A stretch of DNA of 64,000 nucleotides from Rhizobium aethiopicum (GCF_014197535.1 NZ_JACIFV010000014.1:62001-126000); one strand, 5' to 3'; positions 31,414 through 43,623 are shown, counted from the stretch's first letter. Program-made: numbers and translations. The notes: a model not told the origin generated them from the sequence alone.

Positions 31414-32505
31414 TTATGCCCTGGATGTTTTGAACGCGAAAGGAATAGCCGCTGCGATCGCTTTTTTCATGACGGTCGGCAAGGCCTGCGCTTCAAGATT
31501 TGTAACCGGCTCCCACCATCCGTCATTGGTGTCGACAGGGCTGGGGATGGCCGCCCGCCAGATCGACAGACGGAGTTCGAAATGGGTGAAGACATGGATG
31601 ACGGTGCCGCTCGCCTGCCATCCGGCGGCGAAAGGAGCGGCCGCCGCCGATGTTTCGCCGTCGAGCCGCGCCGTCCAGGCTGTCGTCGGCACCTCGGTCA
31701 TGCCGCCGAGCAGGCCGCTTTCGGCTCGCCGCCGGAGCAGGATCTCGCCCTCTCCAGTCACGGCGATGAAAGCCGCGCCGTGGCGCACCGGCTTTCCCTT
31801 CTTTGCCGCCTTGACCGGGAAGAGCTCGGGATCGGACGATTTCAGCGCCTGACAGGCATCGCGGAACGGACAGAGTGAACAGGCCGGCCGCTTCGGCGTG
31901 CAGATCGTCGCCCCAAGATCCATCATCGCCTGGGCGAAATCGCCGGGACGGCCTGAAGGCGTCAGCAGCGCCACTTTCGCCTTCATCAGCGGCTTGGCAG
32001 CCGGAAGCGGCGCTTCGATCGCATAAAGCCTTGAAATTACCCGCTCGACATTGCCGTCCATGACAGCGGCCTGCCGGTTGAAGGCGATGGCCGCGATGGC
32101 TGCAGCGGTATAATCGCCGATGCCCGGGAGCGATTTCAGACCCTCTTCGGTGTCGGGAAAGACGCCGCCATATTCCTTTGCCACGGCTTCGGCGCATTTC
32201 TTCAGATTGCGGGCGCGCGCGTAATAGCCGAGCCCCGCCCAGGCTGCCATCACCTCGTCGTTCTCGGCCGCTGCCAGATCGGTCACCTCGGGCCAACGCT
32301 CGAGAAACTTCTCGAAATAGGGTTTGACCGCCTGCACCGTCGTCTGCTGCAGCATCACTTCGGAAAGCCAGACACGATAGGGGTCGGATTTGACGCCGCG
32401 CGCCGCCATTCCGGGTGAGATGCGCCAGGGCAGATCGCGGTGGTGGCGGTCGTACCAGTCGAGGAGGGGCTTTGCCGAGGGCGTGTCGAGGGTCGTGATC
32501 GTCAT
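31414..32505 (-). CDS. mutY: A/G-specific adenine glycosylase
   Basis: Removes adenine mispaired with 8-oxoguanine. 363 residues: LPWRISP and VMLQQTTVQAVKPYF, helix-hairpin-helix LPGIGDYTAAAI with catalytic Asp in VMDGNVERVISRL, iron-sulfur cluster cysteines C-x6-C-x2-C-x5-C in CTPKRPACSLCPFRDAC, then a NUDIX-like C-terminal domain that reads 8-oxoG. The ATG at 32505 opens the family N-terminus; the longer frame to 33321 is antisense to DUF721. Divergent from the DUF721 gene by 96 bases. Confidence 0.96.
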   Translation of the reverse strand: MTITTLDTPSAKPLLDWYDRHHRDLPWRISPGMAARGVKSDPYRVWLSEVMLQQTTVQAVKPYFEKFLERWPEVTDLAAAENDEVMAAWAGLGYYARARNLKKCAEAVAKEYGGVFPDTEEGLKSLPGIGDYTAAAIAAIAFNRQAAVMDGNVERVISRLYAIEAPLPAAKPLMKAKVALLTPSGRPGDFAQAMMDLGATICTPKRPACSLCPFRDACQALKSSDPELFPVKAAKKGKPVRHGAAFIAVTGEGEILLRRRAESGLLGGMTEVPTTAWTARLDGETSAAAAPFAAGWQASGTVIHVFTHFELRLSIWRAAIPSPVDTNDGWWEPVTNLEAQALPTVMKKAIAAAIPFAFKTSRA

Positions 32506-32601
32506 GATTTGCCGGGATCGGGGGAAGTGCCTATACTTGGCGAAGCAATGCCGCGCGATCAAGTCGGTCCCGTCAATTCGCGGCGGCACCCAAGGTTTTC
32601 G

Positions 32602-33099
32602 ATGAGTTATCCACGCAAAGGTGCAAAACAGATTTCCGAGCTGGCGAACGGGCTGATCGATCCCGTCCTTGCGCGGCGCGCCGGCATCAACACGGCGCTG
32701 CTCGGCTCCTGGAGCGAAATCGCGGGCGAGGATTTCGCCGATTGCACCCGGCCGGAGAAGATCGCCTGGGCCCGCGGCGGCGGCGATGACGGCAGCTTCC
32801 GCCCCGGCGTGCTGACGATCGCCTGCGAAGGCGCGCGCGCGCTTTTCCTCACCCATGCCCAGGGCGAACTCATCCAGCGCATCAACAGCTTCTTCGGCTT
32901 CGCCGCCGTCCACCAGATCCGGATTGTCCAGAAACCAGTCTCGCAAGCCCACCGCCGCTCTCGCCCGCCCGCGCCGCTGAAGGGCGAGGCCGCTCGCAAG
33001 CTCGAAGGCATGATGGCAGGCATCGAGGGCGACAAGCTGCGCCAGGCGATCCAGCGGTTGGGCACGGCGGTGATGGGGAAACAGGGGAGAGGGCGCTAG
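32602..33099 (+). CDS. DUF721 (DciA-like) protein
   Basis: 165 residues. LANGLIDPVLARRAGINTALLGSWSEIAGEDFADCTRPEKI, VLTIACEGARALFLTHAQGELIQRIN and FGFAAVHQIRIVQKP are DUF721, the family that contains the replicative-helicase loader DciA. The mutY / DUF721 / DsbA-like / smc order is recalled as conserved in rhizobia. A role in DnaB loading is inferred from the family and not shown here. Confidence 0.9.
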   Translation: MSYPRKGAKQISELANGLIDPVLARRAGINTALLGSWSEIAGEDFADCTRPEKIAWARGGGDDGSFRPGVLTIACEGARALFLTHAQGELIQRINSFFGFAAVHQIRIVQKPVSQAHRRSRPPAPLKGEAARKLEGMMAGIEGDKLRQAIQRLGTAVMGKQGRGR

Positions 33100-33137
33100 G
33101 GCGGGTTCTCCCGATCCATGTAGCTCCCCGTCAGCTG

Positions 33138-33364
33138 GAGCCATGGATCCCAGGCTCAAGGCCTGGGATGACGGAGATCGAGGAGGGCAACAGGCTGGAG
33201 GCGCCAATGCTGGCTGCCCTTTGGCCCATCGCGGCAAGCGCAATATGCGCAGAAGTTTCGGAACCGCTGCACATTTCCGGGCGAAAAAGCGTCCCGCTTC
33301 ATGCCATTCGCGTCTCCTCAACCTCCGTCATCCCAGGCTTTACACTGAGCCTGGGATCCACGCG
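33138..33364. repeat. inverted pair of palindromic repeats (GATCCCAGGC family)
   Basis: A module with ggatcccaggctcaaggcct and atgacgg (33145-33173) appears in inverted form at 33323-33360 (ccgtcatcccaggctttaca, then gcctgggatcc). The gap 33100-33603 has no gene that I can support. Confidence 0.65.
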
Positions 33365-33603
33365 CAGTTCACGAGCAAGGCCGCTTCCGATCCGCGCCAG
33401 CCCGCCGGGGCGGGATGTCAAACTCTCTTGAACTGCAGCCTTCCACCGAAACTAAGAATCGCGCATTTCGAACGCGAGGTCGGCTCTTGGTCCCATCGCG
33501 GTCACAATTCTTTGAAGGAAGTTGCTGATCAGTGCCTTGTGAGCGGCCCTTAGCCGTTATATCGCACAATCATGCCGTCACTCTCATCACTTATGGGGAA
33601 CCC

Positions 33604-34380
33604 ATGCAGATGTCCGAAATGCAACTGACGAAACGCCGCCTCCTGGGTGGGATCGCCATCGCCGCAGCTGCCGCAGCGCTTGCCGCCTGCAACGACAGCA
33701 AGGACGCTGCCGATGCATCGTCTTCCGGCAAGACCATGGCCGACGGCACCAATGTCGATACCATGCAGACGGCGGCCACCTCGGCGGGGGACATGCCGCA
33801 ATCCGACGGCGATGTCGACATGGCCGAGGTGCTGAAGCCTGGCGCGCTGCCCGAGATGGCGCTTGGCAAGGCCGACGCGCCGGTCAAGATCGTCGAATAC
33901 ATGTCGATGACCTGCCCGCATTGCGCCCATTTCCACAACACCACCTTCGACGCCATCAAGCAGAAATACGTCGATACCGGCAAGGCGCAGTTCATCATCC
34001 GCGAATTCCCCTTCGATCCGCGCGCTGCCGCCGCCTTCATGCTCGCCCGCTGCAGCGCCTCCAATCCGGAGCAGCTGAGCACGCCGGAACAGTATTTCCC
34101 GATGGTTTCGATGCTATTCAAGCAGCAGCAGGTCTGGGCCGCTGCCGATGATGGCCGCGCTGCATTGCTGCAGATGTCGAAGCTTGCCGGATTTACTGAG
34201 GATAGCTTCACGAAATGCTTGACGAACCAGAAGCTTCTGGATGAAGTGAACGCCACGCGGGAAAGGGGATCGAAGGATTTCGGCGTCAACGCCACGCCAA
34301 CCTTCCTCATCAATGGCAAGCGCTATTCTGGAGACATGCCGGTTGACACCATGTCGAAGCTCATCGACAGCCTCATCTGA
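33604..34380 (+). CDS. DsbA-like thiol-disulfide oxidoreductase, lipoprotein
   Basis: 258 residues. The N-terminus has KRRLLGG, a hydrophobic stretch and a lipobox-like LAAC followed by Asn, so an envelope lipoprotein is likely. The redox active site is CPHC in VEYMSMTCPHCAHFHN, and the cis-Pro loop is VNATPTFLINGKRYSG. It is a thioredoxin-fold oxidoreductase of the DsbA/DsbG-like COG1651 group, lying directly upstream of smc across a repeat. The ATG at 33604 has ggggaa upstream; 33610 is the alternative. Confidence 0.9.
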   Translation: MQMSEMQLTKRRLLGGIAIAAAAAALAACNDSKDAADASSSGKTMADGTNVDTMQTAATSAGDMPQSDGDVDMAEVLKPGALPEMALGKADAPVKIVEYMSMTCPHCAHFHNTTFDAIKQKYVDTGKAQFIIREFPFDPRAAAAFMLARCSASNPEQLSTPEQYFPMVSMLFKQQQVWAAADDGRAALLQMSKLAGFTEDSFTKCLTNQKLLDEVNATRERGSKDFGVNATPTFLINGKRYSGDMPVDTMSKLIDSLI

Positions 34381-34457
34381 ACCGGACCGTTCGACCATTA
34401 CGGGCGACGGCGAAAGCCGTGCGCCCGTTTTTGGTTTTCAGAGCAGTTTGCGGGCGT

Positions 34458-34617
34458 GGCCCCCTCATCCGCCCTACGGGCACCGAGCGGGGTCGAGCCG
34501 CGGGTCTCGACCCGTCCTTCGGACCCCCGCTGGGGAGAAGGGGGAATCGAGACGTCGCGGCACATCCCCTTCGCCCCAGCGGGGAGAAGGTGGCCCGAAG
34601 GGTCGGATGAGGGGGCT
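34458..34617. repeat. RIME-like palindromic repeat before smc
   Basis: Cores cccctcatccgccctacggg and tcggatgaggggg bracket two hairpins that include cagcggggagaaggtggccc. The repeat ends 22 bases before the smc start, so it forms the upstream leader of smc. Same family as 180-322. Confidence 0.8.
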
Positions 34618-34638
34618 TCCTGCCGTGGATATTTCCGC

Positions 34639-37600
34639 ATGAAGTTCAACAAGCTGCGCCTGGTCGGCTTCAAATCCTTCGTCGAGCCGACCGAATTCAT
34701 CATTGAGCGGGGGCTGACCGGCGTGGTCGGGCCGAACGGCTGCGGCAAGTCCAATCTCGTCGAGGCGCTGCGCTGGGTGATGGGCGAGAATTCCTACAAG
34801 AACATGCGCGCCTCCGGCATGGACGACGTGATCTTTTCCGGCTCGGGAAACCGCCCGGCCCGCAACACCGCCGAGGTGGCGCTCTATCTCGACAATGGCG
34901 AGCGGACCGCACCCGCCGCCTTCAACGACAGCGACGAGATCCAGGTCACCCGCCGCATCGAGCGTGAACAAGGCTCGCTCTATCGCATCAACGGCAAGGA
35001 AAGCCGCGCCAAGGATGTGCAGCTGCTCTTTGCCGACGCCTCCACCGGCGCCCGCTCGCCCTCGATGGTTGGCCAGGGCCGCATCGGCGAGCTGATCCAG
35101 GCAAAGCCGCAGGCCCGCCGCCAGCTCCTGGAAGAGGCGGCCGGCATCTCCGGCCTGCATTCGCGTCGCCACGAGGCCGAACTGCGGCTGCGCGCCGCCG
35201 AAACCAATCTCGAGCGCCTCGACGACGTCACCTCACAGCTCGAAAGCCAGATCGAGAGCCTGAAGCGCCAGGCCCGCCAGGCCAACCGCTTCAAGACGCT
35301 TTCGGCCGATATCCGCGCCCGCGAGGCAATGCTCCTGCATATCCGCTGGGTGCAGGCCAAGGAGGCCGAGGCCGAGGCCGACAGCGCCCTCAACCAGGCA
35401 ACCGTTATCGTCGCCGAAAAGGCACAGATCCAGATGGAGGCCGCCAAGCAGCAGGGCATCGCCAGCCTGAAGCTACCGGAACTGCGCGAGGGCGAGGCGC
35501 GCGCCGCCGCCGCCCTGCAGCGCCTGCAGATCGCCAGGAGCCAGCTGGAAGAGGACGCCGGCCGCATCCTGCGCCGCCGCGACGAACTCACCCGCCGTCT
35601 CGCCCAGCTTGCCGAGGATATCCGCCGCGAGGAGCGGCTGGTGGCCGACAATGCCGTCATCCTCGCCAAGCTCGATGCCGAAGAAGCCGAAATTTCCGAG
35701 ATCCTCGCCGATTCCGGCCGGTTTGCCGAAGAAACCCGCGAGGCTTTCGAAGGCGCTGCGGCGAAACTTGCCGACAGCGAGCGCATCTTCACGCAGCTGA
35801 CGGCCGAGCGGGCGGAAGCCGCCGCCGGCCGCAACCAGCTGGAGCGCGCCATTCGCGATCTGACCGACCGCCGCATGCGCCTCGAACGCCAGATGCACGA
35901 GGCGAACGGGGAATTGTCGGCCATCGCAGAGAAGATATCAGGCCTGCCCGATCCGGACGAAAAACGCACGATCGTCGAAGCCGGCGAAATCGCGCTCGCC
36001 GATGCCGAAGCCGCCGCCCAGACGGTCGAGCAGGCGCTGGCCGCCGCCCGCCAGGCCGAGGCACTGTCGCGCGCGCCGGTCGATCAGGCCCGCTCCGGCC
36101 TGAATGCGCTGGAAACCGAAGCCCGCACCATTTCCCGCATGCTCGCTGCCGGTGCGGCCGCCGGCAAGTTTCCGCCGGTTGCCGAGGAGCTGAAGGTCGA
36201 TCGCGGCTTCGAGACGGCGCTCGGTGCCGCACTCGGCGACGATCTGGAATCGCCGCTCGATGCCGAGGCGCCGGCCCACTGGTCAGACAATGGCGACGGC
36301 GCCGGCGATCCGGCGCTGCCCGAAGGCACCGTGCCGCTCATCGCCCATATCAGCGCGCCATCAGCTCTCACCCGCCGCCTGCGCCAGATCGGCCTGGTCG
36401 GGGAAGGGGAGGCGCGCTCGCTGATGGCGGCGCTGAAGCCCGGCCAGCGGCTGGTGACGAAAGAGGGCGCCGTCTATCGCTGGGACGGCCATGTCACCGG
36501 TGCCGACGCCCCGAGCGCTGCCGCGCTGCGCCTTGCCCAGAAGAACCGTCTGGCCGAACTCGAAAGCGAAGCGGCAATTGCCCGCGACGTGCTTGCCGAG
36601 GCCGAGGAGCGGCAGGCCGCCGCCGCCGAAGCGATCCGTGTCGAGGAGCGCAGGCTCGCGGAAGCCCGCGACATGAGCCGGCTGGCGGCGCGTCATCTCG
36701 GCGAAGCGCGCGAGGCGCTGGCTGCCGCCGAGCGGGCCTCCGGCGATCTCATCCGTCGCCGCGACGTCGTCAGCGAAGCTGCGAGCCAGCTGGGCGCGCA
36801 ACTGGAAGAAATCGGCGTCCAGGAAGAAAATGCACGCATCGAGCTGGAGGAGGCGCCCGATCTGACGCTGATCGACGAGCGGCTGCGCTTCCAGCAGGCG
36901 GAGGTCGCGACCGATCGCGGCGCGCTCGCCGAAGCCCGCGCCCGCCATGAAAGCCTCGCCAGGGAAAACGAGGCCCGCCAGCGTCGCATCATGGCGATCG
37001 GCCAGGAGCGCGAGACCTGGCGCCAGCGGGCGGCAAGCGGCGAGGATCATGTCGCGACACTGCGCGAGCGCGAGGAAGAGGCGCGCGAAGAGGCGGCCGA
37101 TCTCGAAATGGCGCCGGATGAATTCGACGACAAGCGCCGGGCCCTGCTCAGCGAATTACAGAAGGCCGAGGAGGCGCGCCGCAATGCCGGCGATCTTCTG
37201 GCCGAAGCCGAACGCATCCAGCGCGATGCCGATCACAAGGCGGCGACCGCGCTTTCCGAGCTTGCCGAATACCGCGAACGCCGCGGCCGCGCCGAGGAGC
37301 GCCTGGTCTCGGCCCGCGAGCGCCGGCAGGAAAGCGAAAGCCGCATTCGCGAGGCGCTGAACGTGCCGCCGCATGAGGCGCTTCGGCTCGCCGGCCTGCA
37401 GCCGATGCAGGCGCTGCCCGATCCGCGCGAGGTCGAGCGCGAGCTGGAGCGGCTGAAGATGGAGCGCGAACGGCTCGGCGCCGTCAACCTGCGCGCCGAC
37501 GAGGAGCAGAAGGAGCTGAGCGAGAAGCTCGAAGCGCTGATCAAGGAGCGCGACGACGTCATCGACGCGATCCGCAAGCTGCGCGGCGCCATCCAGAGTT

Positions 37601-38100
37601 TGAACCGCGAGGGACGCGAGCGCCTGGTCGCCGCCTTCGACGTCGTCAACGGCCAGTTCCAGCGGCTGTTCACCCATCTTTTCGGCGGCGGCACCGCCGA
37701 GCTGCAGCTGATCGAATCCGACGATCCGCTGGAGGCCGGCCTCGAAATCCTGGCGCGGCCGCCCGGCAAGAAACCGCAGACGATGACGCTGCTGTCCGGC
37801 GGCGAGCAGGCGCTGACGGCGATGGCGCTGATCTTCGCCGTCTTTCTCACCAATCCGGCGCCGATCTGCGTGCTCGACGAGGTGGACGCGCCGCTCGACG
37901 ACCACAATGTCGAGCGCTACTGCAATCTGATGGACGAAATGGCGGCCTCGACCGAAACCCGCTTCGTCATCATCACCCATAATCCCATCACCATGGCCCG
38001 CATGAACCGCCTCTTCGGCGTCACCATGGCCGAGCAGGGCGTCTCCACCCTCGTCTCCGTCGACCTGCAAACCGCCGAACGCCTGCGCGAGATTGCTTGA
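34639..38100 (+). CDS. smc: chromosome segregation protein SMC
   Basis: 1153 residues. N-terminal ATPase half with Walker A GVVGPNGCGKSNLVEAL (about residue 35), long coiled coil, hinge region around 520-680, a second coil, and C-terminal ATPase half with signature TLLSGGEQALTAMAL (about 1051) and Walker B PICVLDEVDAPLDDHN. The protein condenses and segregates the chromosome with ScpA and ScpB. The start at 34639 gives the family MKFNKLRLVGFKSF; a frame opening at 34456 runs through the repeat and is rejected. No downstream partner gene. Confidence 0.97.
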   Translation: MKFNKLRLVGFKSFVEPTEFIIERGLTGVVGPNGCGKSNLVEALRWVMGENSYKNMRASGMDDVIFSGSGNRPARNTAEVALYLDNGERTAPAAFNDSDEIQVTRRIEREQGSLYRINGKESRAKDVQLLFADASTGARSPSMVGQGRIGELIQAKPQARRQLLEEAAGISGLHSRRHEAELRLRAAETNLERLDDVTSQLESQIESLKRQARQANRFKTLSADIRAREAMLLHIRWVQAKEAEAEADSALNQATVIVAEKAQIQMEAAKQQGIASLKLPELREGEARAAAALQRLQIARSQLEEDAGRILRRRDELTRRLAQLAEDIRREERLVADNAVILAKLDAEEAEISEILADSGRFAEETREAFEGAAAKLADSERIFTQLTAERAEAAAGRNQLERAIRDLTDRRMRLERQMHEANGELSAIAEKISGLPDPDEKRTIVEAGEIALADAEAAAQTVEQALAAARQAEALSRAPVDQARSGLNALETEARTISRMLAAGAAAGKFPPVAEELKVDRGFETALGAALGDDLESPLDAEAPAHWSDNGDGAGDPALPEGTVPLIAHISAPSALTRRLRQIGLVGEGEARSLMAALKPGQRLVTKEGAVYRWDGHVTGADAPSAAALRLAQKNRLAELESEAAIARDVLAEAEERQAAAAEAIRVEERRLAEARDMSRLAARHLGEAREALAAAERASGDLIRRRDVVSEAASQLGAQLEEIGVQEENARIELEEAPDLTLIDERLRFQQAEVATDRGALAEARARHESLARENEARQRRIMAIGQERETWRQRAASGEDHVATLREREEEAREEAADLEMAPDEFDDKRRALLSELQKAEEARRNAGDLLAEAERIQRDADHKAATALSELAEYRERRGRAEERLVSARERRQESESRIREALNVPPHEALRLAGLQPMQALPDPREVERELERLKMERERLGAVNLRADEEQKELSEKLEALIKERDDVIDAIRKLRGAIQSLNREGRERLVAAFDVVNGQFQRLFTHLFGGGTAELQLIESDDPLEAGLEILARPPGKKPQTMTLLSGGEQALTAMALIFAVFLTNPAPICVLDEVDAPLDDHNVERYCNLMDEMAASTETRFVIITHNPITMARMNRLFGVTMAEQGVSTLVSVDLQTAERLREIA

Positions 38101-38141
38101 GATCTTGCGGCCCGGGCCTGTCAGCCTCCGGCTGATCCCGA

Positions 38142-38792
38142 TCAGCCCGCCGATGCGGCCTGGAAGACCGCCAGCTGCGCGGCGAAGGCGCGTTGATAGG
38201 CCGGCCGTGCTTCGGCGCGGGCGACATAGGCGGCGAGGCTCGGATAATCGTCCAGGATGTTTGACGATTTCAGCCGCAGCAGCACCGAGACCATCAGCAA
38301 GTCACCGGCGCTGAAGGCGCCATCGAGCCAGTCGGCATCGCCAAGATGAGCGGCAAGGCTGTCCAGCCGCCTGCGGATGCTGCCCTCGAGGGCACGCAGG
38401 CGCTGCTCGTACCAGGGCTCGTCGCGCTCGAGAATCCTGGCGAGGCTGTGCTCGAAGATCGGCGTCTCCACCGTGTTGAGCGCGGCAAACATCCAGGCGA
38501 TCGCCCGCGCCCGGCCATCGGCATCCCCAGGCAACAGGCCGCCATGACGCTCGGCGATATGGAGAACGATCGCGCCTGACTCGAACAGGGTGAGATCGCC
38601 CTCCTCATAGGTCGGGATCTGGCCGAAAGGCTGACGCGCCAGATGCGCCGGCTCCTTCATCGTCTCGAACGTGACGAGACGAACCTCATAGGGCTGGCCC
38701 GCTTCCTCAAGCGCCCAGCGAACCCGCATGTCGCGCGCCAGGCCACGGCCGCGATCGGGCGAACGTTCAAAGGCGGTAATGGTGATCGTCAT
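38142..38792 (-). CDS. glutathione S-transferase
   Basis: 216 residues. The thioredoxin-like N-terminal domain includes ITAFERSPDRGRGLARDMRV, PFGQIPTYEEGDLTLFESGAI (cis-Pro and the glutathione-binding E-S), and a helical C-terminal domain with WLDGAFSAGDLLMVSVLLRL (the conserved N-capping box). The ATG at 38792 starts the core fold. Substrate unknown. It ends 41 bases after the smc stop on the opposite strand. Confidence 0.9.
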   Translation of the reverse strand: MTITITAFERSPDRGRGLARDMRVRWALEEAGQPYEVRLVTFETMKEPAHLARQPFGQIPTYEEGDLTLFESGAIVLHIAERHGGLLPGDADGRARAIAWMFAALNTVETPIFEHSLARILERDEPWYEQRLRALEGSIRRRLDSLAAHLGDADWLDGAFSAGDLLMVSVLLRLKSSNILDDYPSLAAYVARAEARPAYQRAFAAQLAVFQAASAG

Positions 38793-39379
38793 CGTTTTCT
38801 CCATGGCTCGTTGCATTGAAGACGTGCGGCCAAACGGAATTCCGACAATTCTATCCGAGATCGTCGCCGGGCCAATCCACCGCATCCCCGGTCATTGGCT
38901 CGCGACCGGCAAACTCTCGATCGCCAATGGACGACAATGCAGCCGCGCCGCGGCAAATCCTCGGCCACCTCTTGCCGCTGCCCCGGAAACCTTCGATCAG
39001 ATCGTTTCTGACCCCCATTTCTCCTCCGCCTCATCGCTTCAAGAGTTGTTCACGGCGTCAGGGCGATTGCTCACCGGCCGGTCAGGCCCCGCGCTCGGGA
39101 CGGAGTCCGCACAAATCGCGCGCAATTTTCCCGCATTCGGCGATAAACACCAAAAAAGGTCGGCTGTCTTGCGGTCCGTACCCCATTTGGGTGATGCTCT
39201 TTTCCCTGACTTGCATTAGAAGTTGTTTCAACGCAACCTGATGACTTTGCTGAAGAGCGGGGCGGTCAAAGTTGCGGATTTGTCGAATTTGCGATGCGCT
39301 TTTCAGGTAGAGGGCAAGGACCTGGAAGCTGTTTGAGCAATCCCTGGAAATGCGAAGCGTCTCTTGAGGAGTTGCGGAA

Positions 39380-39498
39380 AACAAAGATCAGGGCGGTTCC
39401 ATGAATCGCCCTGGGTTGAGGGACCCCCCGTCCGGTTTTCCTGGCCGGACGGAAACAAGGCTTTGCGGGACATTGTTGCAGTCCCGCAAAGCTTTTTT
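39380..39498 (+). ncRNA. candidate small RNA with terminator
   Basis: Three successive hairpins on one strand: gggcg / cgccc (39391-39411), ccgtccgg / ccggacgg (39428-39452) and ctttgcggga / tcccgcaaag (39461-39491), the last followed by a T-run. No frame runs through them. The order and the terminator are what an independently transcribed small RNA would show; the 5' end is not fixed. Rhizobia have several such RNAs, and I could not match this one to a named family. It lies 306 bases before ppdK. Confidence 0.5.
39457..39498 (+). terminator. strong rho-independent terminator
   Basis: A ten-base perfect stem (ctttgcggga / tcccgcaaag, loop cattgttgcag) runs into cttttttta. It ends the candidate small RNA at 39380. 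The rest of the 1011-base gap 38793-39803 has no supported gene; see also the repeat at 39657. Confidence 0.88.
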
Positions 39499-39656
39499 TA
39501 TGCCTTCTTCCCATCGGGCGAAGTTTCATGCCTTCGGCAGCCACTCTCGCGAAAATTATTGTGCGGCGCAGCATTTTTGCCGCATTTGTCGATTTTCATT
39601 TCAACTCCAAGGCATTAAGCTGAGTGATCAGGCTAATGACCTGCCTGCTTCTCTTT

Positions 39657-39730
39657 CGTCATGCTCGGGCCTGTCCCGAGCATCTGCAACCGGCATAAGG
39701 CAGCAGATCCTCGCCACTAGGGCGGGGACG
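39657..39730. repeat. palindromic repeat (GCTCGGGCC family)
   Basis: The hairpin gctcgggcctgtcccgagc is followed by atctgcaaccggcataaggc. It is an intergenic repeat form of the sort common in rhizobial genomes; a single copy is seen in this window. Confidence 0.45.
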
Positions 39731-39803
39731 ACGCCCGAGGAAAGAGCGAGGTTTGTCGGCAGCCGAGGGATCACGCTGATCCCAATCTGGTGTTGGGGGG
39801 AAG

Positions 39804-42470
<2,667 letters not shown>

Positions 42471-42499
42471 GCCAGGCAGCCCTGCGGGCGCCCGGGCCG

Positions 42500-42775
42500 T
42501 CAGTGACGATAGCGCCAGCGATCGTGGTAGATATAGGGCCCGTTCAGATCCCAGGCCATGCGGTTCATCATCTCCGCACTCTCAGCCCGCGATTCGGCCC
42601 GCCGGTCGAGATCGATGCGCTGCAGGCAGGTGGCGAACCCATCCGTACCGCGGCGGAAACCATAGCTCAGGCACCGCTGCTCATCCGCCGCCCGCCGCTC
42701 CTCCGGCGTGATCGTCTGGCAGGCGGAAAGACCGGCGGTCACGGCGAGCAGGGCGAGGAGAAGGGAGAGGCGCAT
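42500..42775 (-). CDS. small lipoprotein
   Basis: 91 residues. Signal peptide LSLLLALLAVTAGLSAC with lipobox LSAC, then QTITPEERRAADEQRCLSYG, FATCLQRIDLDRRAE and a Tyr/Arg/His-rich end. Two further Cys may pair. Small lipoproteins with this DEQRCLSYGF core are common in rhizobia, with no known function. The ATG at 42775 opens the signal peptide. Converges with ppdK across 29 bases. Confidence 0.8.
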   Translation of the reverse strand: MRLSLLLALLAVTAGLSACQTITPEERRAADEQRCLSYGFRRGTDGFATCLQRIDLDRRAESRAESAEMMNRMAWDLNGPYIYHDRWRYRH

Positions 42776-42875
42776 TGGGGTATTCCTTGCTTTTCCCTGA
42801 GGAAATGCCATTTGGGCGAGGGCGTCAAGCGAGCGAACGCCGAGATGGGTCGATGACGTGAATGGTGTGCCGTGC

Positions 42876-43000
42876 GGCCCCCTCATCCGACCCTTCGGGC
42901 CACCTTCTCCCCGCTGGGGCGAAGGGGTTATGCCGCGACCTCTCGATTCCCTCTTCTCCCCAGCGGGGAGAAGGTGCCCGTAGGGCGGATGAGGGGGCCG
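42876..43000. repeat. RIME-like palindromic repeat
   Basis: Inverted half-units (cccctcatccgacccttcgg and agggcggatgaggggg) around hairpins with the cores ccccgctggggcgaagggg and ccccagcggggagaagg. Same family as 180-322. No gene inside. Confidence 0.8.
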
Positions 43001-43053
43001 CCGACGCCGAGGCTAACCTCAAAAAAGTGAGGTGTGCAAAAGGGGACGTTTTG

Positions 43054-43245
43054 CTACGCCGCCCCGGCCGGATCCCCGATCGGCAGCAATGCCGGGTCAA
43101 GCGGCGGGTCTTGCGGGTTCTTGGTGTCGCCCGGGTCCTGCGCTGGTGTCAGCGGTGGTTTTTCCTGGGTGCGGTCGGGAACGCCGGGTGTCGGCGTCGG
43201 GCCGCGTGGGGTATCGGCATTCGGAATCGGGTCTCTGTTGGGCAT
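43054..43245 (-). CDS. 63-residue proline-rich hypothetical protein
   Basis: The frame starts at ATG 43245 with a strong AGGAGG nine bases upstream. The peptide is about one quarter proline (GPTPTPGVPDRTQ, PPLTPAQDPGDTKNP) and has no membrane segment or signal. It looks disordered. The good ribosome-binding site is the main support. I do not recognise it; small proline-rich peptides occur in rhizobia. Confidence 0.55.
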   Translation of the reverse strand: MPNRDPIPNADTPRGPTPTPGVPDRTQEKPPLTPAQDPGDTKNPQDPPLDPALLPIGDPAGAA

Positions 43246-43362
43246 GATCGCCTCCTTTTGAAAAAAGGAACGGCAGCCCGGGCAGATGGTTCCACTTTCG
43301 CCGCCCACCTATGCACAAGGGGCATTCCTCTGTATGAGGGGCTTGCAAATATTGGAACGAGC

Positions 43363-43608
43363 ATGGCTATCCGCGATCGATTTTCGAAGAAACTGAACTG
43401 CCCGCAATGCGGCAATGCGGGTTTTGCCGAGGCTTCGGAGATCGATGATCCCAAGCGCAAACATCCGGATTTCAAGGTCGATCAGCTGCCGCGCGGCTTT
43501 GGCGTGCAGCGGGCTTCCAACCACCAGGAAAGCTTCATGATCAAATGCGAATGCGGTCGCAAATTTCCCTTCCGCAGCCTGGCGGAAGCCGCAGCCGAGC
43601 GGCGCTAG
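43363..43608 (+). CDS. small zinc-ribbon-like hypothetical protein
   Basis: 81 residues. CPQCG near the N-terminus and CECGRKF near the C-terminus could form a four-cysteine zinc site around a charged middle (EIDDPKRKHPDFKVDQLP). The ATG at 43363 has ggaacgagc upstream, a weak ribosome-binding site. No family recognised. Divergent from the proline-rich gene. Confidence 0.65.
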   Translation: MAIRDRFSKKLNCPQCGNAGFAEASEIDDPKRKHPDFKVDQLPRGFGVQRASNHQESFMIKCECGRKFPFRSLAEAAAERR

Positions 43609-43623
43609 AAATCTCGGTCGAGC

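Noticed and set aside
33138..33364. CRISPR array
   Set aside because: The repeated modules are palindromic, unequal in spacing and only two in number; no cas gene is present. The same applies to the other repeat blocks.
34980..35969. Open frames opposite smc (also 36361-37050 and 37156-38070)
   Set aside because: Serine/arginine-rich or low-complexity products arising from the coiled-coil codons of smc.
38793..39379. Riboswitch or promoter for ppdK
   Set aside because: No known riboswitch core was found, and the terminator at 39457 separates this stretch from ppdK.
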